Below are positions 54,802-63,755 of a DNA stretch of 64,000 nucleotides, piece after piece. The stretch comes from Pelagicoccus enzymogenes (GTDB lineage Bacteria > Verrucomicrobiota > Verrucomicrobiia > Opitutales > Opitutaceae), in the NCBI RefSeq assembly GCF_014803405.1, contig NZ_JACYFG010000006.1, positions 689,501 through 753,500 of the forward strand, given 5' to 3'. A model generated the notes under the pieces. That model searched no databases. It saw only the letters and a list, made by a program, of their open reading frames with translations, and was not told the origin of the DNA. The translations under genes and the position numbers were made by a program. Within the stretch, counting starts at the first letter, position 1, and each line of letters begins with the position of its first letter.

Positions 54802-54964
54802 TAGATGTCCTTTCACTTGGTTTTAGTTTCTCTGAAAGATTCGTTCTTCCAGCACCCCGAGTATAGCAACGGCCGCGCCAACCCTTTAAACCGATCCCTA
54901 CAGATCAAAAAAATGCAAAGCGCCCACCCCCTTTCGACACTATCCCAAAGCTGGAAGCTCCGAC

Positions 54965-54987
54965 GCCACCCCGTCCGCCGTGCAGGA
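54965..54987. repeat. REP-like type C remnant
   Basis: GCCACCCCGTCCGCCGTGCA GGA matches the right half of the element at 59016-59050. Only half is present. Confidence 0.45.
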
Positions 54988-55052
54988 GCCGAAAAAAAAG
55001 TCGAGTTCTCCATTCACACTTAACCGTCCATCCTACAGCATCCCCCTTCCCC

Positions 55053-56330
55053 ATGAATAGAAGCCCCTACCTTGCCAGCCTCGCAACCCTCTCGCTACTC
55101 CTCGGAGCCTGCGCCCCTTCCCCGGACGACCTCAAGCTGCCGCCACCGCCAAAGGCCACTACCCAAGTCGACCTCGCACGCTTCGACGGGAACGAAATCG
55201 GCGACCCCATCGGCGACCGTCGCCCCTGGGTCGCTCACGTGCGGGCCGTGGATCTGGACCAAGACGGCCGCCTCGACGCCATTGGCTGCGAAGCGAAGGA
55301 CAGCGAGGTCGTTTGGCTGCGCCAAAGGGAGGACGGCAGCTTCCAGGAAATAAAAATAGCCACGCAAGCTCAGGCCCCGGTCCACGCCGAAGTCTACGAC
55401 CTAGACGCCGACGGCGATCTCGACGTACTCGTCTCCTGCATGAATATCGTCTTCCCCAACAACGACAAGATCGGCACCCTTATGGTCTTGGAAAACGATG
55501 GCTCGCAAAACTTTACCCAACGCATCCTCCTGGAAAACGTCGATCGCGTCACCGACGCCCGGGCTGCCGACCTGGATAAGGACGGCGATCTCGACCTCGT
55601 TGTAGGACAATTTGGATACGACCAAGGAGAAGTCCGCTGGATGCGCAACCTCGGCAACTGGAACTTCGAATCCGAAACCGTCCTCCAACTCTCCGGCACT
55701 ATTAACGTCACCATCGACGACTACAACGGCGACGGCTGGCTCGACTTCGCCGCCTTGGTTTCGCAGCAATGGGAAGAAATTCACCTTTTCGAGAACGACG
55801 GGAACGGCGGCTTCAAGAAGAACCGAGCGATCTGGGGCTCCACCAACGACGACTACGCCATCTCTGGAATGACGTCCGCCGACCTCAACCGCGACGGAAA
55901 GCCTGACCTTGTATTCACAAATGGCGACGGCTTCGGCCCCAACCCTGTTCCCGGCCCGCGCCCCTGGCACGGCCTGCAATGGCTGGAAAACATGGGCTCC
56001 GGATTCTTCAAGTACCACCGTATCGCCGACCTGGGCGGAGCCTACTCCCCCGTAACCGTCGACATCGACCAAGACGGCGACATGGACGTACTCGCCCTCT
56101 CCAGCTTCAACGACTGGGCCAATCCCAAAGCAGAGTCACTCATGCTCTACGAGAACGACGGCCGCATGAACTTCCAGTCAATCGTGCTCGCCCACGACCC
56201 CATCCAACTCCTCAGCATCGACGTCGGCGACTTCGACGGCGATGGCCGCTACGGCATCGTCTCCGGAGGCATGCACGCCTACGAACCCTACGAACGCATG
56301 AGCCGCTTCATGATCTGGCGCCCGCAGTAA
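55053..56330 (+). CDS. FG-GAP/VCBS-repeat lipoprotein
   Basis: A 425-residue lipoprotein (signal to LLGAC, Cys20). It has about seven FG-GAP/VCBS beta-propeller blades, each with a Ca-binding-like DxDxDGxxD (VDLDQDGRLD, YDLDADGDLD, ADLDKDGDLD, VDIDQDGDMD). Such propellers bind ligands or partners at the cell surface. It is 25 bases from the following TPR gene and probably cotranscribed; this pairing is common in Verrucomicrobiota and Planctomycetota. Confidence 0.88.
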   Translation: MNRSPYLASLATLSLLLGACAPSPDDLKLPPPPKATTQVDLARFDGNEIGDPIGDRRPWVAHVRAVDLDQDGRLDAIGCEAKDSEVVWLRQREDGSFQEIKIATQAQAPVHAEVYDLDADGDLDVLVSCMNIVFPNNDKIGTLMVLENDGSQNFTQRILLENVDRVTDARAADLDKDGDLDLVVGQFGYDQGEVRWMRNLGNWNFESETVLQLSGTINVTIDDYNGDGWLDFAALVSQQWEEIHLFENDGNGGFKKNRAIWGSTNDDYAISGMTSADLNRDGKPDLVFTNGDGFGPNPVPGPRPWHGLQWLENMGSGFFKYHRIADLGGAYSPVTVDIDQDGDMDVLALSSFNDWANPKAESLMLYENDGRMNFQSIVLAHDPIQLLSIDVGDFDGDGRYGIVSGGMHAYEPYERMSRFMIWRPQ

Positions 56331-56355
56331 TCCCAATACCCAAACCAACTCTCCC

Positions 56356-57777
56356 TTGAAAAAACTGATCCCCATCGCCCTCGTCCTTGCAGGCATCGCC
56401 GCTGGATTCCTGCTCTGGCAAAAGTCGGCCAAAACCGCAGCCCTCGTCCATGACGCCACTCCCGAGATTCCCAGCACGATAGAAAACAGCGAGCTCCTAG
56501 AGCGTATCCAAATCGCAACCACACAAGCAAAAGATGGCCCAAAACCCATAGAAGGACTCGCCGAGCTCAGCCGCCTCTACCACGCAAACGGCTACACCCG
56601 AGAAGCATGGCAATGCTACGCCACCCTCGTCCTCGCGGAACCAAACGAAGCGACTTGGCAGTACCACTTTGGTCGCATCCTGGCAGGATACGGACAACTA
56701 GAAGAGGCGACCCCTCTCTTCCAGAAGACTATCGACCTCGCTCCCGACTACATCCCAGCCCGTATCCGCCTTGGAGATACGCTACTCAAACAAAATAAGT
56801 TCGAAGCAGCAGACAGCGTCTATAGCGAAACCCTTTCCAAAGACCCAGAAAACGCCTACGCCCTCGTCGGCCTCGCCCGCGTGGCCATCGCAAAGGAAGA
56901 TTATTCCCTCGCGAGAACCCACTTGGAGAAAGCCGTGCAGAAGACCAACTTCCAAATCGGAGCCGACCTTCTCGGTGACGTCTACAAAAAGCTAAACCTC
57001 CCAAACCTCGAAAACCGAGTCCTGCAGCAGATGGAATGGGGCAGCTATGCCGACATCCCCGACCCTTGGTCCCTCTCCCTGATGGACGATTGCTACGATG
57101 CCTACCAAGTCTCTATCGCCGGTGGATGGGTCGCTCATCAGGGCGACGTCATCAAAGGACTCCGCTACATAAGGAAAGCCGTCGACCTCGAACCCGACAA
57201 CCCCACCCTCCAATACCAGATTGGCGGCATCTACCTCAGCCTCGACGACATCGACAAGGCAGAGCCTCACTTCCGACGCTGCGTCGAGCTCCAGCCTACG
57301 CACGCTGACGCATGGCTTTCCCTCATAGAGATCGCTAAACGTCGCCAAAGCCCCACCCTCGTGCGGCGAACTTTGGACGCGGCCCTGCGAGCAGCTCCCA
57401 ATTCCCCTTCCCTCAACATCGAAAAAGGCAAAGCCCTGCTCGCCCTCAGACGCTTCGACGAAGCGCTCCCGTATTTTAAAAGATCGATCGAGCTGCGCCC
57501 CCACGAGGCCGTCGGCTACATCGAACTGGCCCAAGCCTACATAAGCCAGGATCGCCTCGAAGAAGGCATGGCCCAAATGAGCGAAGCCCTCGCCCGCGAG
57601 CCCAACCACCCAGTGGTCCTTTCCACCATGGTCTTCGACTCCATCCTACGCTCCGATCGCCAAGCCGCCGACCAATGGTTCGCCCAAGTCCGCAATCAAG
57701 CCCGCATCCGCCCCAAGGAAATCGCTCAGCTGGAACAGATGTACCAAAAGCAGTTCGGGGCCCCAGCGCCTCGCTGA
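56356..57777 (+). CDS. TPR-repeat protein with N-terminal membrane anchor
   Basis: A 473-residue protein: membrane helix or signal (KKLIPIALVLAGIAAGFLLW), then a helical solenoid of about ten TPR units, for example YIPARIRLGDTLLKQNKFEA and HEAVGYIELAQAYISQDRLE. The start is TTG at 56356, since no ATG lies near the anchor. It probably binds other proteins in the periplasm and works with the FG-GAP lipoprotein upstream. Confidence 0.82.
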   Translation: MKKLIPIALVLAGIAAGFLLWQKSAKTAALVHDATPEIPSTIENSELLERIQIATTQAKDGPKPIEGLAELSRLYHANGYTREAWQCYATLVLAEPNEATWQYHFGRILAGYGQLEEATPLFQKTIDLAPDYIPARIRLGDTLLKQNKFEAADSVYSETLSKDPENAYALVGLARVAIAKEDYSLARTHLEKAVQKTNFQIGADLLGDVYKKLNLPNLENRVLQQMEWGSYADIPDPWSLSLMDDCYDAYQVSIAGGWVAHQGDVIKGLRYIRKAVDLEPDNPTLQYQIGGIYLSLDDIDKAEPHFRRCVELQPTHADAWLSLIEIAKRRQSPTLVRRTLDAALRAAPNSPSLNIEKGKALLALRRFDEALPYFKRSIELRPHEAVGYIELAQAYISQDRLEEGMAQMSEALAREPNHPVVLSTMVFDSILRSDRQAADQWFAQVRNQARIRPKEIAQLEQMYQKQFGAPAPR

Positions 57778-57799
57778 CTTATCTTTGCCACAGCAGTCG

Positions 57800-57853
57800 C
57801 CCCGGGTGGGACCCTCTCCCTCTCAGTGGTGGGACGGCCGCTCCGCGGGCGTC
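57800..57853. repeat. REP-like element, type D
   Basis: CCCCGGGTGGGACC... followed by a 26-base copy (57828-57853) identical to 22724-22749. It sits between the TPR and holA stops. Confidence 0.75.
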
Positions 57854-57863
57854 TAACCCCATC

Positions 57864-58970
57864 CTACGCCAGACAGCGAATCGCCATGGCCCGCAAGGCC
57901 TCCTCCTGCTCGTTGGGACGTTCCACTATTTCCTCAAAAGCCCGAATAAACTCCAGCTGGTGGTCGATCAAAGCCTTCAAAGGAGGAAACTTTCCCGAGC
58001 TGATCAACTTGCCCATGTACCAAAGGTTTTGCGTGAAAACGTTGTAGCCGCTCTTCGTCTTCAAACCGTCGTAGAACGAAGCGTACTTGGCGGCCGCCCG
58101 CTCGAACATCGGCTTGCTGATGCTTGACCCGCTCGCCGTGATCTCGCCGCCGTCAATCAAAGCCCTCAGCTGGATCAGCAATCGGTTTCTGTTTTGCAAT
58201 GAGGCAATGACCGGACGGGCGTCGTTGCCGCTGAAAAAGTGACGCCGCAAGGCCGAAAGCGTCCAGTTGATGTCACGGGCGAAAAACGCCTCGGTCGATT
58301 CGAAGAAGTCGCCTTCGCCAAAGTTTGGAGTCAGCTCCTCGACCAAAGCGCTGGTAATCTGCTTGCCCGGTTCGCCCAAGTAAGTCCCCAGCTTGCGGGT
58401 CTCCTCGATCAAGAGACGAGAGTTGCCGTTCACCTTGCTGATCAAAACTTCCACCGCGTCTCGGGCGATCGTCACCTTCATCGCCTCGCATTCGCGATTC
58501 AAAGCAGCCACCAAGGTTTCCACCCCGCCGCCCTTGGAGTCCATGCCCCCTGACGGACGGTAGTCGCCCGTCTTCTCCAAAAACTTGGCGAACCGCTTGC
58601 GCCGGTCTACCGGAGACGCCGAGATCAAGACTCCAACCTCGTCGGGATTGATTGCTTCCAGCACTTCCTGTAGATCTTCGCAAAGCTTGACCGTGCCCTC
58701 AGCCCGACCGACCTGATTGTCCGCGATAAAAGTCACGTCCTTCAGCCAAACGACGCGGCGACCGCCAAAAAGCCCCAAGGTTTGGGTCGCGTCGCGAAAA
58801 CGGTTCACCGCATCCGCCACCTCGTCCACCTTGCCCGCCTGCCCGCTGATCACTTCGATCGAAAAGTCATCCGTCACATCCTTCTTCACCTCCGCCCAAA
58901 TATCCTTAGCCATGCGACTGGCCAAGTAATCGTCGGGACCGGAAACGTAGATGAAGGGAGCGCTAGACAT
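57864..58970 (-). CDS. holA: DNA polymerase III delta subunit
   Basis: A 368-residue clamp-loader delta subunit. The N-terminal FIYVSGPDDYLASRMAKDIW is the usual start of the AAA-like domain; FGGRRVVWLKDVTFI and LISASPVDRRKRFAKFL follow, and the C-terminal collar region ends in a helical bundle. Delta opens the beta clamp. No Walker ATPase is expected in delta and none is seen. Start is the ATG ending at 58970. Confidence 0.88.
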   Translation of the reverse strand: MSSAPFIYVSGPDDYLASRMAKDIWAEVKKDVTDDFSIEVISGQAGKVDEVADAVNRFRDATQTLGLFGGRRVVWLKDVTFIADNQVGRAEGTVKLCEDLQEVLEAINPDEVGVLISASPVDRRKRFAKFLEKTGDYRPSGGMDSKGGGVETLVAALNRECEAMKVTIARDAVEVLISKVNGNSRLLIEETRKLGTYLGEPGKQITSALVEELTPNFGEGDFFESTEAFFARDINWTLSALRRHFFSGNDARPVIASLQNRNRLLIQLRALIDGGEITASGSSISKPMFERAAAKYASFYDGLKTKSGYNVFTQNLWYMGKLISSGKFPPLKALIDHQLEFIRAFEEIVERPNEQEEALRAMAIRCLA

Positions 58971-59015
58971 GGCCCCGAACAAAGCCCACCCCGCCGCCGG
59001 AGAAAAGAAAAATCT

Positions 59016-59117
59016 GGTGGGACGGGTTCCACCCCGTCCGCCTTGCAGGATCAAAACCGTAGCGCTGCTTACCTTAGGGTTGGCACTCGCGCCACGCCGC
59101 GCTGCAAGATCAAAACC
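59016..59117. repeat. REP-like element, type C, with direct repeats
   Basis: 59016-59041 is a near-perfect hairpin (GGGACGGGTT...CCCGTCC). It is followed by two similar 16-base segments at 59043-59058 and 59102-59117, both ending GATCAAAACC. GCGCCACGCCGC in between also occurs near 6058. Confidence 0.65.
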
Positions 59118-59150
59118 ACGCCCGCACCATTCAGATGCCTCTAAAACAAT

Positions 59151-60809
59151 TCACTTAGGCCGACCGCGCAAAATATCGAAGGCCACGTACAGTCCCAACA
59201 AGAAAGACAAGACGTATCCCACGATTCCCAGTATCGGAAATCCAAATACAATCGGAGGAACATTGGAAGTCACGATCAGAGAAGACCCCACCAACAAGCA
59301 ACCAATGATGATACCCAAGGTAATCTTGTTGCTGGCATCGCTGATCGCATCGTCCAAATCCTCCAGACCTCGGTGTTGGAGATTGATCTTGAGATTGTCC
59401 TTCTCGATCTTCTTGAGAATCCGCAACGCCTCCTCCGGCATCCCCTGCAGCTGCTCCAGTCCCAACAAAACGCTGTCGCGAAACGACTCGGCCATCCGCT
59501 TAGGGTTGCGACGCTCTTTCACCAGCCGCTTGAGCACGGGCTCGAACTCATCCTTCAAGTTAAACGACTCGTCCAAGGTCGCCCCCGTCTCCTCCACACA
59601 AAGGATAGCCTTGGCCATAAGAGAATAGTCCCCAGCAAGATCCACCCCGTTGCGGCCAAACACGTACAACAGACTTAAGATGGCCCGCCCGACATCGCCT
59701 TCCCCCGTATCCGCGTTGTAGTGCTCGCGGATCGCCAGATTCACGTCGCGCTCCATGCGACGACGGTCGATCGACTCGCCGGTATCCGCCAAGTTGATGC
59801 CAATCCGCGTCACCTGTTCCGCATCCGCCTTCACGAAGGCCCGAAAAAGATCCACCAAGCCATAACGCATCCGCTGCGTCAGCTGCCCGGTAGCGCCCCA
59901 ATCCAAGAAACAAAGCTTCCCGTCCGGCAACACGCGGATATTCCCCGCATGTGGATCCGCATGGAAGTAGCCGCTGATCATGATTTGGTGGAACATGGAG
60001 CGGGCTCCCACCTGCGAGAGACGCCTCCCCTCCTCGCTGCCTGGAACGATCGACTCCAGCCGGCGACCTTCCACCCACTCCATCACGAGTACGCGACGAG
60101 AGCAGATGTCCTCAAATATCTTGGGCGCGCAAACCTCCTCCGGATAGGCATTGCGACGGGAAAAGAACGAAAGCCCCCGCGCCTCCCGGCGAAAGTCGAG
60201 CTCGCGCTCCAAACCGTCGCGCATCGTCTCGATCACGTCCGGCAAGTTAATCGGTCTCAGATCCTCGATCCGCTCATGGGCCTGCTTTGCCAGCCACATC
60301 AAAATGTCGAAATCCGCATCGATCACCTTTTCCAAGGCAGGGCGCTGGATCTTGACCGCTACCAACTCCCCCGTCAAAGCCAAGCGGGCTCGATGCACCT
60401 GCGCCATCGAGGCTCCCGCAATCGCCTCCTCATCGAATTCCGAAAAAACCGCATGATAGTCCTGCCCCAAGCCCTCCTCCAAAATCGGGCGTATCTGCTC
60501 AAAGGATACGGGAGGTACCTTCTCCTGCAGCTTCCTGAGCTCCTTGATAAGCGGTTCGGGAACGACATCCGGACGCATGCTCAGCAGCTGGCCAAACTTG
60601 ATAAAGGTCGGCCCCAGCTCCTCCATGACTATCCGCAATCGCTCCCACTGGCTGCGCTTGTGAGGAGCGATCTTGCCAAGGGCGCTCAGCAAACGTGGCG
60701 GGAGATCCAGCTTCTGCAGGAGGTCCGCGAAGCCATACCGCGCCAAAACCGTGACGATCTCCTTGGCTCTCACTGCATTGGCGATGAACTCGAATGGCTT
60801 TAATGACAT
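59151..60809 (-). CDS. UbiB/ADCK-family atypical kinase
   Basis: A 552-residue ABC1/UbiB protein. The family K-x-G-Q motif is K71-F-G-Q, the Ala-rich loop is AGASMAQVH (131-139), the catalytic Lys is in VAVKIQRP (K153), and the metal motif is HADPHAGN with DWG in FLDWGATG. Two C-terminal membrane helices anchor it. Relatives support ubiquinone or other isoprenoid-lipid metabolism. It is downstream of the phasin-like gene and probably cotranscribed with it. Confidence 0.9.
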   Translation of the reverse strand: MSLKPFEFIANAVRAKEIVTVLARYGFADLLQKLDLPPRLLSALGKIAPHKRSQWERLRIVMEELGPTFIKFGQLLSMRPDVVPEPLIKELRKLQEKVPPVSFEQIRPILEEGLGQDYHAVFSEFDEEAIAGASMAQVHRARLALTGELVAVKIQRPALEKVIDADFDILMWLAKQAHERIEDLRPINLPDVIETMRDGLERELDFRREARGLSFFSRRNAYPEEVCAPKIFEDICSRRVLVMEWVEGRRLESIVPGSEEGRRLSQVGARSMFHQIMISGYFHADPHAGNIRVLPDGKLCFLDWGATGQLTQRMRYGLVDLFRAFVKADAEQVTRIGINLADTGESIDRRRMERDVNLAIREHYNADTGEGDVGRAILSLLYVFGRNGVDLAGDYSLMAKAILCVEETGATLDESFNLKDEFEPVLKRLVKERRNPKRMAESFRDSVLLGLEQLQGMPEEALRILKKIEKDNLKINLQHRGLEDLDDAISDASNKITLGIIIGCLLVGSSLIVTSNVPPIVFGFPILGIVGYVLSFLLGLYVAFDILRGRPK

Positions 60810-60902
60810 AGGGACAGGATCTGGGTATGCAGGGAGAGGGCGCCGTGGACTACGAGCGACCCACGGCGTGACAAGAGAGATTCAAGTTCGTAACAGAATA
60901 GA

Positions 60903-61232
60903 CTAGTCGGCGACCTTGGCAGGCGACTCTTTCTCCAGAGCAGCCAACCTCGCTTCCACTGCGGCAAGCTTCGTCTCCAAGCTTTCGATACGCTCGGCCT
61001 GACCACGCCCCAGCTTCTTGAGCATCGAGTCGAAGCGATCCTCCAGAGACTTGGAAGCCTCCTCGAACTCCTGCTTGCCTTCGTCGGCGATCTTCTTCGC
61101 CGCTTCCTTCGCGTCGGTCGCAGAAAGCTTCCCCTTCTCGACCAATTCATTCAGGGCCTTTTCTGCCTTCTCCGTACTAATCGCCGCGGCGCCAACCCCA
61201 GCGAGCATCACTTTCTTAATGGCATCGATCAT
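60903..61232 (-). CDS. Phasin-like coiled-coil protein
   Basis: A 109-residue protein with a short hydrophobic start (IKKVMLAGVGAAAIS) and then a long amphipathic helix rich in Ala, Glu and Lys (KAEKALNELVEKGKLSATDA and ESLETKLAAVEARLAALEKE). It resembles the phasin / PHA-granule-associated and polyhydroxyalkanoate-regulator class, which also occurs beside UbiB genes. Granule or membrane surface binding is a guess. Start is the ATG ending at 61232. Confidence 0.65.
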   Translation of the reverse strand: MIDAIKKVMLAGVGAAAISTEKAEKALNELVEKGKLSATDAKEAAKKIADEGKQEFEEASKSLEDRFDSMLKKLGRGQAERIESLETKLAAVEARLAALEKESPAKVAD

Positions 61233-61330
61233 AGATAAAAACCTAATCACGAAGCTGAAGCGACAGCAACGCAAAATTCTATTTCACGATACGCAAGGTA
61301 GCGGCCACCCTCTCAGAGGACTCAGTATCT

Positions 61331-61379
61331 GGAGGGACAGGTGATCGTGTCGCTACGCTCGGCGCCACCTCGTCCGCGC
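61331..61379. repeat. Interrupted REP-like element, type C
   Basis: GGAGGGACAGG and CGCCACCTCGTCCGC flank a 20-base insert (TGATCGTGTCGCTACGCTCG), so the hairpin has a longer loop than other copies. Confidence 0.45.
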
Positions 61380-61465
61380 TTCATGATCAAAATCGATACG
61401 CCACAGGTCGCCCGATACCCAAAAAACCCATTGCTCCCCTCCAGCCAATTCCTATTCCTCCCCTC

Positions 61466-61945
61466 ATGGCTGAAGCAAAACCGATCACCTCCATCCTTTT
61501 CGTCTGCATGGGCAACATCTGCCGCTCGCCCTCCGGCGAAAACGTAATGAGAAAGCTGCTCGAAGACGCAGGGCTAAGCGACAAGGTTCGTTGCGACTCC
61601 GCCGGCACCATCGGATACCACACCGGCAACCCTCCCGACCCGCGCATGAGCGCCGCCGGCCGCAAACGCGGCTTGCCCATGACCGGCTCCGCCCGCCAGG
61701 TCACTCCCCAAGACCTCGATCGCTTCGATCTCGTTCTCGCGATGGACAACGAAAACTTCGCCGACCTAGAACGCATCTCCACCCCCGAAAACCACCACAA
61801 GATCAAACGTTTCTGCGATTTCTGCATCCAATATTCGGATACTGAAGTTCCCGACCCCTACTACGGAGGCGCCCAGGGTTTCGAACACGTGCTCGACCTC
61901 CTCGAAGACGGCTGCCAGCAAATTATCAATCAAATCGAGAAGTAG
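61466..61945 (+). CDS. Low-molecular-weight protein tyrosine phosphatase
   Basis: A 159-residue LMW-PTP. The P-loop is C14-MGNIC-R20-S, with C14 as nucleophile, and the general acid Asp is in VPDPYYGG near residue 128. The enzyme dephosphorylates tyrosine (or small phosphate esters). Bacterial members often control surface polysaccharide synthesis. No tyrosine kinase partner is in this window. It ends directly before REP-like elements. Confidence 0.92.
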   Translation: MAEAKPITSILFVCMGNICRSPSGENVMRKLLEDAGLSDKVRCDSAGTIGYHTGNPPDPRMSAAGRKRGLPMTGSARQVTPQDLDRFDLVLAMDNENFADLERISTPENHHKIKRFCDFCIQYSDTEVPDPYYGGAQGFEHVLDLLEDGCQQIINQIEK

Positions 61946-61995
61946 GAGCGACCCTGGTCGCGAACAATCTGTGGAAGCGTGCTTGCCTCGCGATC
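61942..61995. repeat. REP-like elements, type A then type B
   Basis: 61942-61963 has the type A core GCGACCCTGGTCGC. It begins within the phosphatase stop codon. 61971-61995 is a type B copy (GTGGAAGCGTGCTTGCCTCG, then CGATC). Confidence 0.65.
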
Positions 61996-62034
61996 TTAGA
62001 TTCCCAATCCACCACGCCACCAACGTAATAGAAA

Positions 62035-62907
62035 TTGTCCGACCGCCACCTCATAGAAGCCGCCCTATCCGAGCACTCAGGACGCCCCTTTACCATCGAA
62101 TCCCAACAATCGATCGGAGGCGGCTGCATCAACGACGCCTACCGCATACAAGGAAACGACGGCCCAAGCTACTTCGTCAAAGCAAACAACAAATCCTTCC
62201 TCCCCGCCTTCGCCTCTGAAGCCAATGCCCTGCGCGAGCTTGCTGCCACACAGACGGTTAGCGTGCCAGAGGTCATCGATGCCATCGAAGGCGAAAACCA
62301 ATCGTACTTGATCCTCGAATACATCGAAGCCCGCTCCTCGCAATCCGGCAACTGGGAAACGCTCGGCCACCAACTCGCCCAGCTCCACAAAATCGAACAA
62401 CCCCACTTCGGCTGGCAGGAAAACAACCTCATCGGAGCCACCCCCCAACCCAATCCCCGCTCCCAGGCCTGGCCCGAATTCTTCCGCGAGCGCCGCATCC
62501 AGCACCAACTAGCCCTCTGCGCCAGACGCGGCTACGAGTTGCCACACGCTGAACAGCTGCTGGAAGCCATTCCCTCCTTTTTCGAAAACTACACGCCGTA
62601 CCCCAGCCTGCTGCACGGCGACCTCTGGTCCGGCAACGTCTCCTTCTCCAGCGACGGCAGCCCCTTCATCTACGACCCCGCCAGCTACTACGGCGACCGC
62701 GAAGCTGACATCGCGTTTACCGAATTCTTTGGCGGCTTCCCCAAAAAATTCTACCAAGCGTACCATGAGAAGCTGCCATTGGATTCCGGATACGAGCGGC
62801 GAAAGACGCTCTACAACCTCTACCACTGCCTCAACCACCTCTACCTCTTCGGCGCCAGCTATGCAGCCCAAGCCGAGCAAATGACTCGCCAACTCCTCTC
62901 AAGATAG
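62035..62907 (+). CDS. Fructosamine/ketosamine-3-kinase-family protein
   Basis: A 290-residue aminoglycoside-phosphotransferase-like kinase of the FN3K branch. The catalytic loop is LLHGDLWSGN (H194-G-D196), followed by YDPASYYGDREADIAF. Lys near YFVKAN (residue 49) is the nucleotide anchor. Family members repair glycated protein lysines by phosphorylating the sugar. The start is TTG at 62035; no ATG is suitably placed. Confidence 0.88.
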   Translation: MSDRHLIEAALSEHSGRPFTIESQQSIGGGCINDAYRIQGNDGPSYFVKANNKSFLPAFASEANALRELAATQTVSVPEVIDAIEGENQSYLILEYIEARSSQSGNWETLGHQLAQLHKIEQPHFGWQENNLIGATPQPNPRSQAWPEFFRERRIQHQLALCARRGYELPHAEQLLEAIPSFFENYTPYPSLLHGDLWSGNVSFSSDGSPFIYDPASYYGDREADIAFTEFFGGFPKKFYQAYHEKLPLDSGYERRKTLYNLYHCLNHLYLFGASYAAQAEQMTRQLLSR

Positions 62908-62966
62908 GAATACAGTAGCCGAAACAACCTTCCATCCTCCTCCTTCCAACTTCACCGCTTAGCACC

Positions 62967-63755
62967 ATGTCCCTTCTCGAAGCCATCCTCCTCGGCATCA
63001 TCCAAGGCCTCACCGAATTCCTCCCCGTTAGCAGCAGCGGACACCTCGAGCTCGGCAAAGCCATCCTCGGCATCGAAACCACCGAAGACGTGACCTTCAC
63101 CGTCGTGGTGCACGGAGCCACCGTGCTCTCCACCATGGTGATCTTCTGGCGAGATATACTCGATTTGCTGCGCGGACTCTTCTCCACCGACTGGAACGAA
63201 TCGAAGAAATACATCGCCATGCTGCTCTGGTCCTCCATCCCCGTCGTCATCGTCGGCCTCTTCTTCAAGGAAGAAGTGGAAAGCCTCTTCACCGGCAACG
63301 TCCTGCTCGTCGGCTGCATGCTGCTCGTAACTGGAGCCTTGCTCTCCTTCACCTACTACTCCCCCAAAGAAGGCGGCCCCGTCACCTTCAAGAAAGCGAT
63401 TATCATCGGCATTTCCCAAGCCATCGCCGTCATGCCCGGCATCTCCCGCTCCGGATCCACCATCGCCACCGGACTGCTGCTCGGCGTGGACAAGAGCAAG
63501 GTCGCCCGCTTCTCCTTCCTCATGGTCCTCATCCCCATCATCGGGGCCAACTGCAAGGACATCCTCGACGGCGGCATGGCCAACTCCGTCGTCGCTCCCC
63601 TGCCCCTGCTCGCCGGGGCCATCGCCGCCTTCATATCCGGCGTGCTCGCATGCAAGTGGATGATCTCCATCGTCACCCGTGGGAAGCTCATCTACTTCGC
63701 CTACTACTGCTTCGCCGCCGGCGCCATCGCCATCGCCGCCCACTTCATCGCCTAG
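62967..63755 (+). CDS. uppP: Undecaprenyl-diphosphatase UppP/BacA
   Basis: A 262-residue integral membrane phosphatase of normal length. The two active-site motifs are present: GLTEFLPVSSSGHL (E17 and neighbours) near the N-terminus and the GISRSGSTIATG segment near residue 155. It recycles undecaprenyl pyrophosphate for cell-wall synthesis. Its stop overlaps, by three or four bases, the stop of the converging partial gene on the other strand. Confidence 0.95.
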   Translation: MSLLEAILLGIIQGLTEFLPVSSSGHLELGKAILGIETTEDVTFTVVVHGATVLSTMVIFWRDILDLLRGLFSTDWNESKKYIAMLLWSSIPVVIVGLFFKEEVESLFTGNVLLVGCMLLVTGALLSFTYYSPKEGGPVTFKKAIIIGISQAIAVMPGISRSGSTIATGLLLGVDKSKVARFSFLMVLIPIIGANCKDILDGGMANSVVAPLPLLAGAIAAFISGVLACKWMISIVTRGKLIYFAYYCFAAGAIAIAAHFIA

